A stretch of 64,000 nucleotides of DNA from an uncultured Sulfitobacter sp. (GCF_947500075.1 NZ_CANMQS010000001.1:806001-870000), one strand, 5' to 3'. Positions 35,665 to 45,245 are shown, counted from the stretch's first letter. Numbers and translations are program-made. Notes: generated from the sequence alone by a model not told the origin.

Positions 35665-38448
35665 TTGTCAGACACCACCGCCCAAACCCCTCCATCAGGC
35701 GCCGCCCCCGAGCGGCGCCTGATTGCCGAACCGCGAGACCTGTTTGATACATCGGCCATCCGGTCTGCCCTCGATGCGGCCTGCACCGATCCGGACGAAG
35801 GCGCGCCGCGGCAGGCGGCCGTGAAGGCCCTGGCGCGGGCGCAAAAAGACGCACGGGCCCTGATTGCCGAACGCTTTGCGGCGCACCCTTTTGATGCGCG
35901 TCCGATGACACGGTCCTATACCTATCTGACAGACAATCTGGTGCAGATGGCCCTCTATGTGGCCACAACCCACTTGCACCCCAATCCGAATCCGACCGAG
36001 GGGGAGCGCCTGTCGGTGATGGCGGTCGGAGGATACGGACGGGGCGAAATGGCCCCTTTCTCTGACGTCGATCTGCTGTTTGTGATCCCCTACAAGGCCA
36101 CCGCCTGGAGCGAGAGCGTGATCGAAAGCATGCTCTACATGCTGTGGGATCTGAAACTGAAAGTTGGCCACGCCACCCGCACGATCAAGGAATGCGTCCG
36201 CCTGGGTGGGGAGGATTTCACCATTCAGACCGCCCTGCTGGAACAACGCCATATCGCAGGCGACCCGGAACTCGCTGAGCAGCTCAAAACCACCCTGCGC
36301 CATGACCTGTTCGCAGGCACCGGCCGCCCGTTCATCGAAGCCAAGCTGGAGGAGCGCGACAACCGCCATACCCGGCAGGGGCAACGCTATGTGGTGGAGC
36401 CGAACGTCAAGGAAGGTAAAGGCGGGCTGCGCGACCTGCATTCCCTGTTCTGGATCGCCAAGCACATCTACGGGGTCGAACGGGTCTCTGACCTCCAGAA
36501 AACCGGCGTGTTCCGCGTCGATGAATACGAGACGTTCCGCGCCGCCGAGGATTTCCTCTGGGCGGTGCGTGGCCATCTGCACCTGCTGACCCGCCGCGCC
36601 ACCGAACAGCTGACCTTTGACATGCAGGTGCAGGTGGCCGAAGCGATGCAGTATGAGGACACTGGCGGCAGACGCGCCGTTGAAATCTTCATGCAGGATT
36701 TCTTTCGCCATGCGACCGCCGTTGGCGATCTGACCCGCATCTTCCTGACCAACCTCGAAGCCGTGCACCTCAAGGCCGAACCCCTGCTTGAACGCATCTT
36801 TCGCCGCAAACCACGGGTCAAGAAGGGATACAAGGTCGTCCACAACCGCCTCGCCATTGAGGACGAGGAGGCGTTCCTGTCCAACAAGATCAACATTCTG
36901 CGCATTTTCGAGGAAGCCCTGCGCACCGGCATGCTCATCCATCCCAACGCCATGCGTCTGATCAAGGCCAACCTGCACCTGATCGACGACGCCATGCGCG
37001 CCGACCCTGAAGCGACACGGCTGTTCCACGATCTGCTGCTCAAACACGGCAATCCCGAACGCGCCCTGCGCCGGATGAACGAATTGGGTGTGCTGAGCGC
37101 CTTTATCCCCGAATTCGAACCCATCGTCGCGATGATGCAGTTCAACATGTATCACAGCTACACGGTTGATGAGCATACCATCCAGTGCATCGCCAACCTT
37201 GCCCGGATCGAACGCGGGGAGCTTGAGGAAGAACTCCCTGTCGCCTCCTCCATCCTCGCCAAGGGGGTCAACCGCAAGGTGCTTTATACCGCGCTGCTGC
37301 TGCATGACATCGGCAAGGGGCGGCCAGAAGACCATTCCATCCTTGGCGCCAAAATGGTGCGCAAGATCGCGCCACGGCTGGGGCTGAAGCAGGACGAGGT
37401 CGACACTGCCGAATGGCTGGTGCGCTATCATCTGTTGATGTCGGACATGGCGCAGAAGCGCGACATCGCGGACCCACGCACGGTACGGGACTTTGCCAAG
37501 GCGGTGCAAACGGTCAAACGGCTCGACCTGCTTTGCGTGCTGACGGTCTGCGACATTCGCGGGGTTGGCCCGGACACCTGGAACAACTGGAAAGCCGTGT
37601 TGATCCGCGCGCTGTATCGGCAGACCGAACGCGCGCTTGAAACCGGGCTTGAGGACCTCAACCGCGCAAACCGCGGCGCGGAGGCCAAGAAGGCTCTGCG
37701 CGAAGCGCTGTCAGACTGGCCGCGCAAGGCGCTTCAGGAAGAAACAGCGCGGCACTACGATCCCTATTGGCAGGGTCTGCATGTCACGGCGCATGTGGCC
37801 TTTGCGAACCTGTTGCGGGATATAGAAGATGAGGAAATCCGCGTTGATCTGCACCCGGATGAGGACCGCGACGCCACCCGCGCCTGTTTTGTGATGTCCG
37901 ACCATCCGGGCATCTTCGCACGGCTGGCAGGTGCGCTGGCGCTGGTCGGTGCCAATGTGGTCGATGCGCGCAGCTACACCACCCGAGACGGGCATGTGAC
38001 CGATGCCTTCTGGATTCAGGACGCGGACGGCAACGCGTATGAAGCCGACCGCCTGCCCCGCCTGCGCAAGATGATCGAAAAGATCCTGCGCGGCGAAGTG
38101 GTGACGCGCGATGCGCTGAAGTCTCGCGATAAGGTCAAAAAGCGCGAGAAAGCCTTTCGGGTGCCCACGCATATCACTTTCGACAACGAAGGGTCTGAGA
38201 TTTACACGATCATCGAAGTGGACACCCGCGACCGTCCCGGACTGCTCTATGATCTGGCGCGGACGCTGGCGGATTCAAACGTCTATGTGGCCAATGCGGT
38301 CATTGCGACCTATGGCGAACAGGTGGTCGATACTTTCTACGTCAAAGACATGTTCGGGCTGAAGTACTACGCTGAAAGCAAGCAGAAGACGCTTGAAAAG
38401 CGGCTTCGGACGGCCATCACGGAAGGGGTGGAGCGGGCTGAAGGGTAA
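35665..38448 (+). CDS. glnD: [Protein-PII] uridylyltransferase/uridylyl-removing enzyme
   Basis: 927 residues. Four modules in order: nucleotidyltransferase (GGYGRGEMAPFSDVDLLFV, about 113-135), PII-uridylyltransferase linker, HD hydrolase domain (LLHDIGKG near residue 550) and two C-terminal ACT domains (SDHPGIFARLAGALALVGANVVDARSY; DTRDRPGLLYDLARTLADSNVYVANAVIATYG). GlnD senses glutamine and modifies PII proteins. The start is a TTG at 35665, two bases after the stop of the upstream lipoprotein gene, so the two genes are probably co-transcribed. Confidence 0.96.
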   Translation: MSDTTAQTPPSGAAPERRLIAEPRDLFDTSAIRSALDAACTDPDEGAPRQAAVKALARAQKDARALIAERFAAHPFDARPMTRSYTYLTDNLVQMALYVATTHLHPNPNPTEGERLSVMAVGGYGRGEMAPFSDVDLLFVIPYKATAWSESVIESMLYMLWDLKLKVGHATRTIKECVRLGGEDFTIQTALLEQRHIAGDPELAEQLKTTLRHDLFAGTGRPFIEAKLEERDNRHTRQGQRYVVEPNVKEGKGGLRDLHSLFWIAKHIYGVERVSDLQKTGVFRVDEYETFRAAEDFLWAVRGHLHLLTRRATEQLTFDMQVQVAEAMQYEDTGGRRAVEIFMQDFFRHATAVGDLTRIFLTNLEAVHLKAEPLLERIFRRKPRVKKGYKVVHNRLAIEDEEAFLSNKINILRIFEEALRTGMLIHPNAMRLIKANLHLIDDAMRADPEATRLFHDLLLKHGNPERALRRMNELGVLSAFIPEFEPIVAMMQFNMYHSYTVDEHTIQCIANLARIERGELEEELPVASSILAKGVNRKVLYTALLLHDIGKGRPEDHSILGAKMVRKIAPRLGLKQDEVDTAEWLVRYHLLMSDMAQKRDIADPRTVRDFAKAVQTVKRLDLLCVLTVCDIRGVGPDTWNNWKAVLIRALYRQTERALETGLEDLNRANRGAEAKKALREALSDWPRKALQEETARHYDPYWQGLHVTAHVAFANLLRDIEDEEIRVDLHPDEDRDATRACFVMSDHPGIFARLAGALALVGANVVDARSYTTRDGHVTDAFWIQDADGNAYEADRLPRLRKMIEKILRGEVVTRDALKSRDKVKKREKAFRVPTHITFDNEGSEIYTIIEVDTRDRPGLLYDLARTLADSNVYVANAVIATYGEQVVDTFYVKDMFGLKYYAESKQKTLEKRLRTAITEGVERAEG

Positions 38449-38523
38449 ATGCCCGCCTTGCAGATTGCGCCCACCCCGCGGCCAAGTTAAGGCTGGAGAA
38501 CCGCAGCGCAGCAAAGGCCCTCC

Positions 38524-40065
38524 ATGAAACCCATCCGCCTGATGACCGGCTTTTTCACCGTGGGGGTGTGGACCTTGCTCAGCCGTGTGCTGGGGTTCAT
38601 CCGCGAGGTGCTGCTGCTGTCTCTGATCGGGCCCGGACCGGTGATGGACGCCTTTGTTGCGGCGTTCCGGCTGCCCAATATGTTCCGCCGGTTCTTTGCC
38701 GAAGGGGCGTTCAACGCAGCCTTCGTGCCGATGTTTGCAAAGAAACTGGAAGGCGAGGAAGACGCCCAGCGTTTTGCCCGCGATGCCTTCAACGGTCTTG
38801 GGCTGGTGGTGCTGGTGCTGACCGGGCTGGGGATGGTGTTCATGCCGGCCCTGGTCTGGGCCACGGCAGAGGGGTTTGTGGGCGACGAACGCTTTGACAT
38901 GACCGTGGGTTACGGCCGTATCGTCTTTCCCTACATCCTGTGCATGTCGCTGGCGGCGCTGTTTTCAGGCGTTCTGAATGCCACGGGCCGGTTTGCCGTT
39001 GCGGCGGCAGCACCGGTGCTTTTGAACATCTTCGTCATTGCCGCCATGACCATTGGCGCGCTCACGGGCGGCGCTGTGGTGACCTGGCTTGTCTGGGCCA
39101 TCCCGCTGGCCGGTGTCGCACAGCTGGCGCTGACTTGGCGGGCGGCGGCGGATGCGGGATTTGCCCTGAAACCCGGACGGCCCCGCTGGACCAAGGACAT
39201 GCGCGCAATGATCGTTATCGCCCTGCCTGCCGCGATGGCGTCGGGTGTGATGCAGATCAACCTTGTCGTGGGCCAGCTTGTCGCCAGCCAATACGACAGT
39301 GCGGTGAGTTGGCTCTTTGCCGCTGACCGGCTGTATCAACTGCCGCTCGGTGTTGTCGGGATCGCTGTAGGCGTGGTGCTGCTGCCTGACTTGTCCCGCC
39401 GCCTGCGGGCGGGTGACACGCAGGGCGCACACCATACCCTGAGCCGCGCTGCCGAAGTCTCGCTTGCGCTTACCTTACCATCAGCCGTGGCGTTGACGGT
39501 TGTCCCGCTGGCATTGGTCACCGTGTTGTTTGAGCGCGGCGCGTCAGACGTGGACGACAGCGCGGCGATTGCGACAGCCGTCACCATCTACGGCCTTGGC
39601 CTGCCTGCCTTCGTGCTCCAGAAGATCCTGCAACCGGTGTATTTCGCCCGCGAAGACACCAAACGCCCGTTCTACTTCGCCCTTGTGGCAATGGTCGTGA
39701 ACGCGGCCCTCGCCATTGGGCTTGCGCCCTTTGTGGGCTGGATCGCACCTGCGCTGGCCACAACCCTTGCGGGCTGGGTGATGTTTGCCTGTCTCGCCAT
39801 TGGCGCGCGACGGTTTGGCGATGCCGCCCGGTTCGACGCGCGCTTTCACAAGCGCATCTGGCGGATCATCGCTGCATCCGTGGTCATGGGCGTTGCGCTG
39901 ATGGCGACAAATGTCGCACTCCAGCCGTTCATCGGATTGCCCTGGTGGCGCGGGCTGGCGTTGCTTGTCTTGCTCAGCGTCGGCGCTGCCAGCTTCTTTG
40001 GCATCGGCCAGCTGATCGGCGCGTTCAAAATCTCTGAATTCCGCAGTGCGGTGCGCCGCGGCTAG
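38524..40065 (+). CDS. murJ: Lipid II flippase MurJ
   Basis: 513 residues with about 14 membrane segments. MurJ/MviN signature at the start (GVWTLLSRVLGFIREVLLLSLIGPGPVMDAFVAAFRLPNMFRRFFAEGAFNAAFVP) and QINLVVGQLVASQYDSAVSWLFAADRLYQLPLGVVGIAVGVVLLPDLSR in the middle. It flips lipid II across the inner membrane. The TAG stop lies in the CTAG that borders the structured element at 40062-40334. glnD lies 75 bases upstream on the same strand. Confidence 0.96.
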   Translation: MKPIRLMTGFFTVGVWTLLSRVLGFIREVLLLSLIGPGPVMDAFVAAFRLPNMFRRFFAEGAFNAAFVPMFAKKLEGEEDAQRFARDAFNGLGLVVLVLTGLGMVFMPALVWATAEGFVGDERFDMTVGYGRIVFPYILCMSLAALFSGVLNATGRFAVAAAAPVLLNIFVIAAMTIGALTGGAVVTWLVWAIPLAGVAQLALTWRAAADAGFALKPGRPRWTKDMRAMIVIALPAAMASGVMQINLVVGQLVASQYDSAVSWLFAADRLYQLPLGVVGIAVGVVLLPDLSRRLRAGDTQGAHHTLSRAAEVSLALTLPSAVALTVVPLALVTVLFERGASDVDDSAAIATAVTIYGLGLPAFVLQKILQPVYFAREDTKRPFYFALVAMVVNAALAIGLAPFVGWIAPALATTLAGWVMFACLAIGARRFGDAARFDARFHKRIWRIIAASVVMGVALMATNVALQPFIGLPWWRGLALLVLLSVGAASFFGIGQLIGAFKISEFRSAVRRG

Positions 40066-40334
40066 AGCAACCAACCCAAAGCCTGAAGCACTCAGCCAAA
40101 CAGAATTTTCCCAAGACCAAGCGTCGCGGCGCAGCCTGGGCTGGTTGCCCCTGCAAGATGCGACGCGCCGGGATTGGGGAAATTCTGTTTGGCCCTTCGG
40201 GTTGCGCGGAAAGGCCCCGCCTCCGGGCGGTACCGGCTTGACCGGGCAACCAGCCCGCGCTGCGCCGGAACACACCCGTATCCGGGGCCTTTCTGCGCAA
40301 CTGAGGACCTCAGGTTTTGGGTTGGTTGCTCTAG
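40062..40334. repeat. 273-bp structured element with crossing inverted repeats (MITE-like)
   Basis: Outer arms 40062-40084 and 40312-40334 (CTAGAGCAACCAACCCAAA and its complement) pair with one mismatch and both end in CTAG. Inside are four more pairs: 40095-40112 with 40176-40193 (GCCAAACAGAATTTT), 40121-40127 with 40160-40166, 40127-40150 with 40244-40267 (CGGCGCAGCCTGGGCTGG, 22 of 24), and 40204-40218 with 40284-40298 (GCGCGGAAAGGCCCC). The third pair crosses the second and fourth, so they cannot all form at once. CTAG at both ends fits a YTAR-type target duplication of IS5-like elements. It fills the gap between convergent murJ and the rhomboid gene; no protein frame is credible. Confidence 0.7.
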
Positions 40335-40345
40335 GTGTCCTGGCC

Positions 40346-41032
40346 CTAATCCCGCCTGATCCGGTTCTTCAATCGGAACCATTCCCCCGGCCCGACCACA
40401 AAGCTCAGCAAAAAGCCGCAGATGAACCCGGCCAGATCCGCCACCCAGAGCATCCCCACCGTCGCAAATATCCCGAACACCAGTTGCAGCCCCATCAACA
40501 CCCCAATGAGCGAGAACGCCCGCAATTGATGCGCGCCCTGCTGCTCCAGATGCCGCCACATGACATAGGAATATCCACCAATCAGCCCAAAGACCGCAGG
40601 AAACGCGCCGGTCAGCCAGATCTGTTCATCCAGCAGCAGGCCATAGGTCAGCGCCCCCACGATGGCGGAGGAAAAGAACAACACGAGGAACGCCAGCTGC
40701 CCCATGACCTCAGCCACCATCTTGCCCAGCGCCAGCAACAGCACCACACCAAAAATCGCAGAGGTGAAGGACTGGTGAATGAACGGATAGCTCACAAACC
40801 GCACCAGCCCCTGCCAGGGCCAGACACCCTGCGCCAGCATCTGGTTGAACACCTGATCGGAGAACCCGTAGTCCCTGATCTGTGCCAGCCGCCATCCAAC
40901 CGCGCCCGGTCCGCCCACAAGACCTGCTTCGCCCAGCGACAGAACGGCTTCGACCGCTGTGATCACCATAAAGATCAGCACCACCGCTGCGGGGATCGGG
41001 TTCACGGGGGGCTGGATATCGGGGTCTTCCAT
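40346..41032 (-). CDS. Rhomboid-family membrane protein lacking the catalytic dyad
   Basis: 228 residues with about six membrane segments and the rhomboid layout (FVSYPFIHQSF after the first loop, ALGKMVAEV, TGAFPAVFGLIGGY, WVADLAGFICGFLLSF). The catalytic serine of GxSG is replaced (G142-A-F144-P145) and the histidine position of the last helix is aspartate (WVAD199LAG). It should therefore be a pseudoprotease that binds or retains membrane proteins, not an enzyme. The start MEDPDIQPP at 41032 is chosen because upstream codons overlap trpS and show no homology. Confidence 0.82.
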   Translation of the reverse strand: MEDPDIQPPVNPIPAAVVLIFMVITAVEAVLSLGEAGLVGGPGAVGWRLAQIRDYGFSDQVFNQMLAQGVWPWQGLVRFVSYPFIHQSFTSAIFGVVLLLALGKMVAEVMGQLAFLVLFFSSAIVGALTYGLLLDEQIWLTGAFPAVFGLIGGYSYVMWRHLEQQGAHQLRAFSLIGVLMGLQLVFGIFATVGMLWVADLAGFICGFLLSFVVGPGEWFRLKNRIRRD

Positions 41033-41105
41033 GGGCGCTCCTTGACGGGGTCTGCGCCCACCAGTAAGCCCTGCACACTGCCAAATCCACCCCAGAGGAA
41101 ACCCC

Positions 41106-42125
41106 ATGTCCGAGACATCCTTCACCCCGCGCGTCTTTTCCGGCATCCAGCCGTCCGGTGGTCTGACGCTTGGCAACTATCTGGGCGCAATCAAACGCTT
41201 CGTATCGATGCAGGATGAGGATTTTGAAACGGTCTATTGCATGGTTGATCTGCATGCGATCACAGCCAAGCTGATTGATCCGGCTGAGCTGCGGCACAAT
41301 ACCCGCGAACTGGCGGCAGGTTTCATTGCATCGGGCATCTCGCCCGAAAAATCCATCCTGATCAACCAGAGCCAAGTACCGGAGCACGCGCAGCTGGCGT
41401 GGATCTTCAACTGCATCGCACGCATGGGCTGGATGGGGCGCATGACCCAGTGGAAAGACAAGGCAGGCAAAAATGCCGAAGCCGCGTCGCTTGGCCTCTT
41501 TGCCTATCCGGCGCTGATGGCGGCGGACATCCTGATCTACCATGCCACCCACGTGCCCGTGGGCGAGGACCAGAAACAGCACCTTGAACTGACCCGCGAC
41601 ATCGCCGCGAAGTTCAACCACGACTACGGCGAAGATTTCTTTCCCATCACCGAGCCGGTGATCGAAGGCGCAGCAACCCGCGTGATGTCCCTGCGTGATG
41701 GCGCCAAGAAGATGTCAAAGTCCGACCCGTCAGACGCCAGCCGCATCAACATGACCGATGACGCCGACACGATTGCCAGGAAGATCCGCAAGGCCAAGAC
41801 CGACCCGGATGCGCTGCCTTCTGAGCTGGCAGGCCTTGATGACCGCCCCGAGGCGCGCAATCTGGTCAACATCTATGCCGCGCTGAACGATCAGAGCCTT
41901 GAAGACGTCCTCAAAGACGTCGGCGGCCAGCAGTTTGGCACCTTCAAACCTGCCCTTGCAGAGCTTGCGGTTGAGAAACTGGCCCCCATCTCTTCTGAAA
42001 TGGCACGGCTGATGGCTGACACGGATGAGATTGACCGCATCCTTGCCAAAGGCGCGGAACAGGCGCGGGTAATCACCGCGCCGATCCTCAAGCGCACATA
42101 TGAGATCATAGGGATGGTCAGCTAG
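41106..42125 (+). CDS. trpS: Tryptophan-tRNA ligase
   Basis: 339 residues of class I synthetase. HIGH-equivalent [18 protein letters not shown] at residues 14-31 and the KMSKS loop [15 protein letters not shown] near 200. [15 protein letters not shown] and [16 protein letters not shown] are standard TrpRS segments. The length fits bacterial TrpRS. It is divergent from the pseudo-rhomboid and followed 10 bases later by the HDAC-like gene. Confidence 0.97.
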   Translation: MSETSFTPRVFSGIQPSGGLTLGNYLGAIKRFVSMQDEDFETVYCMVDLHAITAKLIDPAELRHNTRELAAGFIASGISPEKSILINQSQVPEHAQLAWIFNCIARMGWMGRMTQWKDKAGKNAEAASLGLFAYPALMAADILIYHATHVPVGEDQKQHLELTRDIAAKFNHDYGEDFFPITEPVIEGAATRVMSLRDGAKKMSKSDPSDASRINMTDDADTIARKIRKAKTDPDALPSELAGLDDRPEARNLVNIYAALNDQSLEDVLKDVGGQQFGTFKPALAELAVEKLAPISSEMARLMADTDEIDRILAKGAEQARVITAPILKRTYEIIGMVS

Positions 42126-42135
42126 GGAGGCCGCG

Positions 42136-43242
42136 ATGGCGACAGGGTTTTACTGGGACGAAAAGTGCTTTTGGCACGGCGGCGGCGATTATGCCCTGAC
42201 CTTTCCCCTGGGCGGGAATGTGCAACCTCTCGTCTCCGGCGGATTGCCGGAGAGCCCGGAGACAAAGCGGCGTCTGAAAAACCTCATGGATGTGACGGGA
42301 TTGCTGTCCGAACTGGACGTGCGCACCGCCGCGGAGGCCAGCCGCAGCGATCTGGAGCGGGTGCATCCGGCCTCCTACCTCGACGCATTCAAATCCCTTT
42401 CTGACGACAAGGGGGGCGAGCTTGGCCATCATGCGCCGTTTCTGCATGGGGGTTACGAGATCGCGGCCCTGTCTGCGGGCATGGCGCTTGCTGCGGTTGA
42501 GGCGGTGGCGACGGGCGCGTTGGACAACGCCTATTCGCTCAGCCGCCCGCCCGGCCACCACTGCCTGCCCAACGATCCCAACGGCTTTTGCCTGTTCAAC
42601 AACATCGCCGTGGCGATTGAGGCCGCGCAGGCCAAGGGGTTGGTGAAGCGCGTCGCCGTGCTGGACTGGGATGTGCACCACGGCAATGGCACCGAAGCGA
42701 TCTACTACGACCGCGACGACGTGCTGACCATCTCTGTCCATCAGGACCGCAACTACCCGCTCGACACCGGGGCGATTGCCGACCGTGGGCGCGGCGCGGG
42801 CGCAGGCTACAACATCAATGTGCCGCTGCCCGCCGGGTCGGGCCATACCGCATACATGCACGTGATGGAGCGGATCGTGACGCCCGCGCTCAATGCGTTC
42901 AAACCCGATATGATCATCGTGGCCTGCGGGTTCGATGCCGCCATGTTCGACCCCTTGTCGAGCATGATGGCCACCGCCAGGACCTTCAAAGAGATGACTG
43001 CACACATCAAGGCAGATGCACAGCGCCTGTGCGATGGTAAACTGGTGCTCACCCACGAAGGCGGGTATTCAGAAGCCTATGTGCCGTTCTGCGGCCACGC
43101 GACCATAGCCACCCTTGCAGGCAGCCAGACAGACGCCCCCGACCCCGTCGCGGAGGTTGTCGCCCACCGTCAGCCAGCGGGTGAGATGGACGCGTTCCTG
43201 CGCGCCTCCATTGACCGGATGGCGGCGCAACTGGAGCTTTGA
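42136..43242 (+). CDS. Class II histone-deacetylase-like hydrolase
   Basis: 368 residues of the arginase/deacetylase fold. Active-site blocks are SRPPGHHCLPNDPNGFCLFNN (catalytic histidines), VLDWDVHHGNGTEAIYY (zinc ligands D and H) and IIVACGFDAAMFDPL (third ligand D). Bacterial relatives deacetylate acetylpolyamines or small amides; substrate unknown here. GGGAGG 5 bases before the ATG. A nitroreductase gene follows 6 bases later. Confidence 0.92.
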   Translation: MATGFYWDEKCFWHGGGDYALTFPLGGNVQPLVSGGLPESPETKRRLKNLMDVTGLLSELDVRTAAEASRSDLERVHPASYLDAFKSLSDDKGGELGHHAPFLHGGYEIAALSAGMALAAVEAVATGALDNAYSLSRPPGHHCLPNDPNGFCLFNNIAVAIEAAQAKGLVKRVAVLDWDVHHGNGTEAIYYDRDDVLTISVHQDRNYPLDTGAIADRGRGAGAGYNINVPLPAGSGHTAYMHVMERIVTPALNAFKPDMIIVACGFDAAMFDPLSSMMATARTFKEMTAHIKADAQRLCDGKLVLTHEGGYSEAYVPFCGHATIATLAGSQTDAPDPVAEVVAHRQPAGEMDAFLRASIDRMAAQLEL

Positions 43243-43248
43243 AAGCCA

Positions 43249-43827
43249 ATGCCTGACCCCAACCCCGATGCCCTCCACTTCCTGCAAACCCGTCGGTCCC
43301 GCCCCGCCAAAACCCTGCGCGGCCCCTGGCCCGACCGCGATGTCCTGATGCCATTGCTTGTCGCCGCCGCGCGCACGCCGGATCATGGCAAACTTGAACC
43401 CTGGCGGTTCATCGTGTTGGAGCGCGCCGCTCTTGCACGGCTGGCCGAGGTGGCAGAGGCGCGGGGCAAGGCGCTGGGGCTGGACGCTGAACAGATCGCC
43501 AAGGGGCGCACCCAGTATGATCAGGGTGGTCTTGCTGTGGCGGTGATCGAAGTCCAGAAACCGTCAGAGAAGATCCCCGCGCTGGAGCAGACCTATTCCG
43601 CTGGCGCTGTCTGTCTGGCCCTGCTGAACGCTGCCCTTGCCGCCGGATGGGGTGCGAATTGGCTCAGCGGCTGGCCCTCCCATGACCGCGGTTTCATGCG
43701 CGACGGGTTGGCCTTGGCAGACCATGAGCGTATCGCGGGCATGATCCACATCGGCACCGAAGGGGCCGTCCCGCCCGAGCGCCCCCGCCCTGACATGGAC
43801 AGCATCACGACATGGCAATCGGCCTGA
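43249..43827 (+). CDS. Nitroreductase-family FMN oxidoreductase (YdjA-like)
   Basis: 192 residues, single nitroreductase domain. FMN-contact segments RRSRPAKTLRGPWPDRDVLMPLLVAAARTPDHGKLEPWRFIVLE at the N-terminus and CLALLNAALAAGWGANWLSGW in the middle. The short form, without an inserted substrate domain, resembles YdjA. The stop lies inside the start of the next gene (16-base overlap). Substrate unknown. Confidence 0.9.
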   Translation: MPDPNPDALHFLQTRRSRPAKTLRGPWPDRDVLMPLLVAAARTPDHGKLEPWRFIVLERAALARLAEVAEARGKALGLDAEQIAKGRTQYDQGGLAVAVIEVQKPSEKIPALEQTYSAGAVCLALLNAALAAGWGANWLSGWPSHDRGFMRDGLALADHERIAGMIHIGTEGAVPPERPRPDMDSITTWQSA

Positions 43828-44519
43828 TCTTCAACGCTTTCGGGCTGGCCGTGGGCCAGCTCAGCGACCGCCCGTTCCGGCGGGTGTTCTTCATGGGCAT
43901 CGCATTGGCATTGCTGCTTTTGATTGGTGCCACGGCCGGCTTTGCATGGCTGATTGAATACATCACACCCGAAGAAGCCTGGCTGCCCGTTTTGGGAGAA
44001 GTCCGCTGGCTGGATGATCTGTTTTCATGGGGCGCGGCATTCCTGCTGGCTTTCCTGTCGATCTTTCTGATGGTGCCGGTCGCCTCGGCGATCACGTCGA
44101 TGTTTCTGGATGATGTCGCCAACGCGGTAGAGGCCAAGCATTATCCCGCCCTGCCACGCCCCACGCCTGTGTCCTTTGGCGATGCGCTGCGCGATACGGT
44201 GAACTTTCTCGGCGTACTGATCGCGGCCAACCTGCTGGCGCTGATCCTCTATCTGCTGTTCACGCCGCTTGCCCCGGTCATCTTTTGGGGGCTGAACGGG
44301 TTCTTGCTGGGTCGGGAGTATTTCACCATGGCCGCCCAGCGCCGCATGAGCCGGGCGGAGGCGAAAGCCCTGCGCAGCAGACATGTCGGCACCATCTGGG
44401 TGGCGGGGGCCTTGATGGCCATTCCGCTGACAGTGCCTCTGTTAAACCTGCTGGTGCCCATCCTGGGCGCGGCGACGTTTACTCACCTGTTTCACGGCCT
44501 GACCACGCGCCAGCCCTGA
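43812..44519 (+). CDS. EI24/CysZ-like membrane protein
   Basis: 235 residues with about four long hydrophobic segments (FMGIALALLLLIGATAGFAWLIEY; WGAAFLLAFLSIFLMVPVASAITSMFLDDVA; LGVLIAANLLALILYLLFTPLAPVIFWGLNGFLLGREYFTMAA; ALMAIPLTVPLLNLLVPILGAATFTHLFH). The central motif FLLGREYFTMAAQRRMSRAEA is characteristic of the EI24 domain family, which includes the sulfate transporter CysZ; the cargo here is not known. Confidence 0.88.
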   Translation: MAIGLIFNAFGLAVGQLSDRPFRRVFFMGIALALLLLIGATAGFAWLIEYITPEEAWLPVLGEVRWLDDLFSWGAAFLLAFLSIFLMVPVASAITSMFLDDVANAVEAKHYPALPRPTPVSFGDALRDTVNFLGVLIAANLLALILYLLFTPLAPVIFWGLNGFLLGREYFTMAAQRRMSRAEAKALRSRHVGTIWVAGALMAIPLTVPLLNLLVPILGAATFTHLFHGLTTRQP

Positions 44520-44772
44520 ACAGGCTTTCGACATCATCCACGCTGATCCAACCCGACAGGATGATCGTCGCGACGATGGCCCAGATGATAAAGGCGACAA
44601 TCGTGGTCCAGAACACCTTCTTGCGGATGTGATGATGCTCGGGCGAGCCGGCATGGGTGCCCGGCACGATCTCTCCCAGATCGCCTTGGGTCTGAATGCG
44701 GATCGGCAAGGCGATGCAGAAGGTCAGCGACCAGATCACTGCAAAAAGAACAAGTCCGGAAACGACCCCCAT
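44479..44772 (-). CDS. DUF1467-family membrane protein
   Basis: 97 residues with two membrane segments (VVSGLVLFAVIWSLTFCIALPI and VFWTTIVAFIIWAIVATIILSG) around the loop QGDLGEIVPGTHAGSPEHHHIRKK, the DUF1467 pattern found in Alphaproteobacteria. Function unknown. It starts 3 bases after the stop of the methylmalonyl-CoA epimerase gene, so the two are likely co-transcribed. The C-terminus overlaps the convergent EI24 gene. Confidence 0.85.
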   Translation of the reverse strand: MGVVSGLVLFAVIWSLTFCIALPIRIQTQGDLGEIVPGTHAGSPEHHHIRKKVFWTTIVAFIIWAIVATIILSGWISVDDVESLFRAGAWSGRETGE

Positions 44773-44775
44773 CGC

Positions 44776-45180
44776 CTACACCTGTTCCAGCTCGACCAGC
44801 GCGCCGTTGAAGTCCTTGGGATGCAGGAACAACACAGGCTTGCCATGGGCGCCGATCTTCGGCTCTCCGGTGCCCAGCACACGGGCGCCGGTGGATTTCA
44901 GATGATCGCGCGCGGCAATGATGTCCTCAACCTCATAGCAGATGTGGTGAATGCCACCTGCGGGGTTCTTGTCCAGAAACCCCTGAATGGGAGAGTTTTC
45001 CCCCAAAGGATACAACAATTCGATCTTGGTATTGGGCAGCTCAATGAAAATGACCGTGACGCCGTGATCCGGCTCATCCTGCGGCGCGCCGACAGTGGCA
45101 CCCAGCGCGTTGCGGTACTGGTCTGCTGCGGCCTCAAGATCAGGCACGGCAATAGCAACGTGATTCAAACGGCCAATCAT
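44776..45180 (-). CDS. mce: Methylmalonyl-CoA epimerase
   Basis: 134 residues of the VOC fold. N-terminal IGRLNHVAIAVPDLEAAADQYRNALGA carries the first metal histidine; GGIHHICYEVEDI carries the next, and the C-terminal HPKDFNGALVELEQV the glutamate. This matches methylmalonyl-CoA epimerase, which interconverts the R and S forms in propionyl-CoA assimilation. The pairing with DUF1467 downstream is frequent in Rhodobacterales as I recall. Confidence 0.93.
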   Translation of the reverse strand: MIGRLNHVAIAVPDLEAAADQYRNALGATVGAPQDEPDHGVTVIFIELPNTKIELLYPLGENSPIQGFLDKNPAGGIHHICYEVEDIIAARDHLKSTGARVLGTGEPKIGAHGKPVLFLHPKDFNGALVELEQV

Positions 45181-45245
45181 CTTTCACATCTCCCTTTGAT
45201 GGTCTGGGGCACCATATGGAGCGAATAAACCTTAAGAGCAATGCG

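Noticed and set aside
35695..37509. 604-codon minus-strand frame opposite glnD
   Set aside because: Antisense shadow; GlnD domains are all intact on the plus strand.
40046..41218. 390-codon plus-strand frame across the structured element and the rhomboid gene
   Set aside because: It is antisense to the rhomboid gene and reads repeats in its first part; no recognisable domain.
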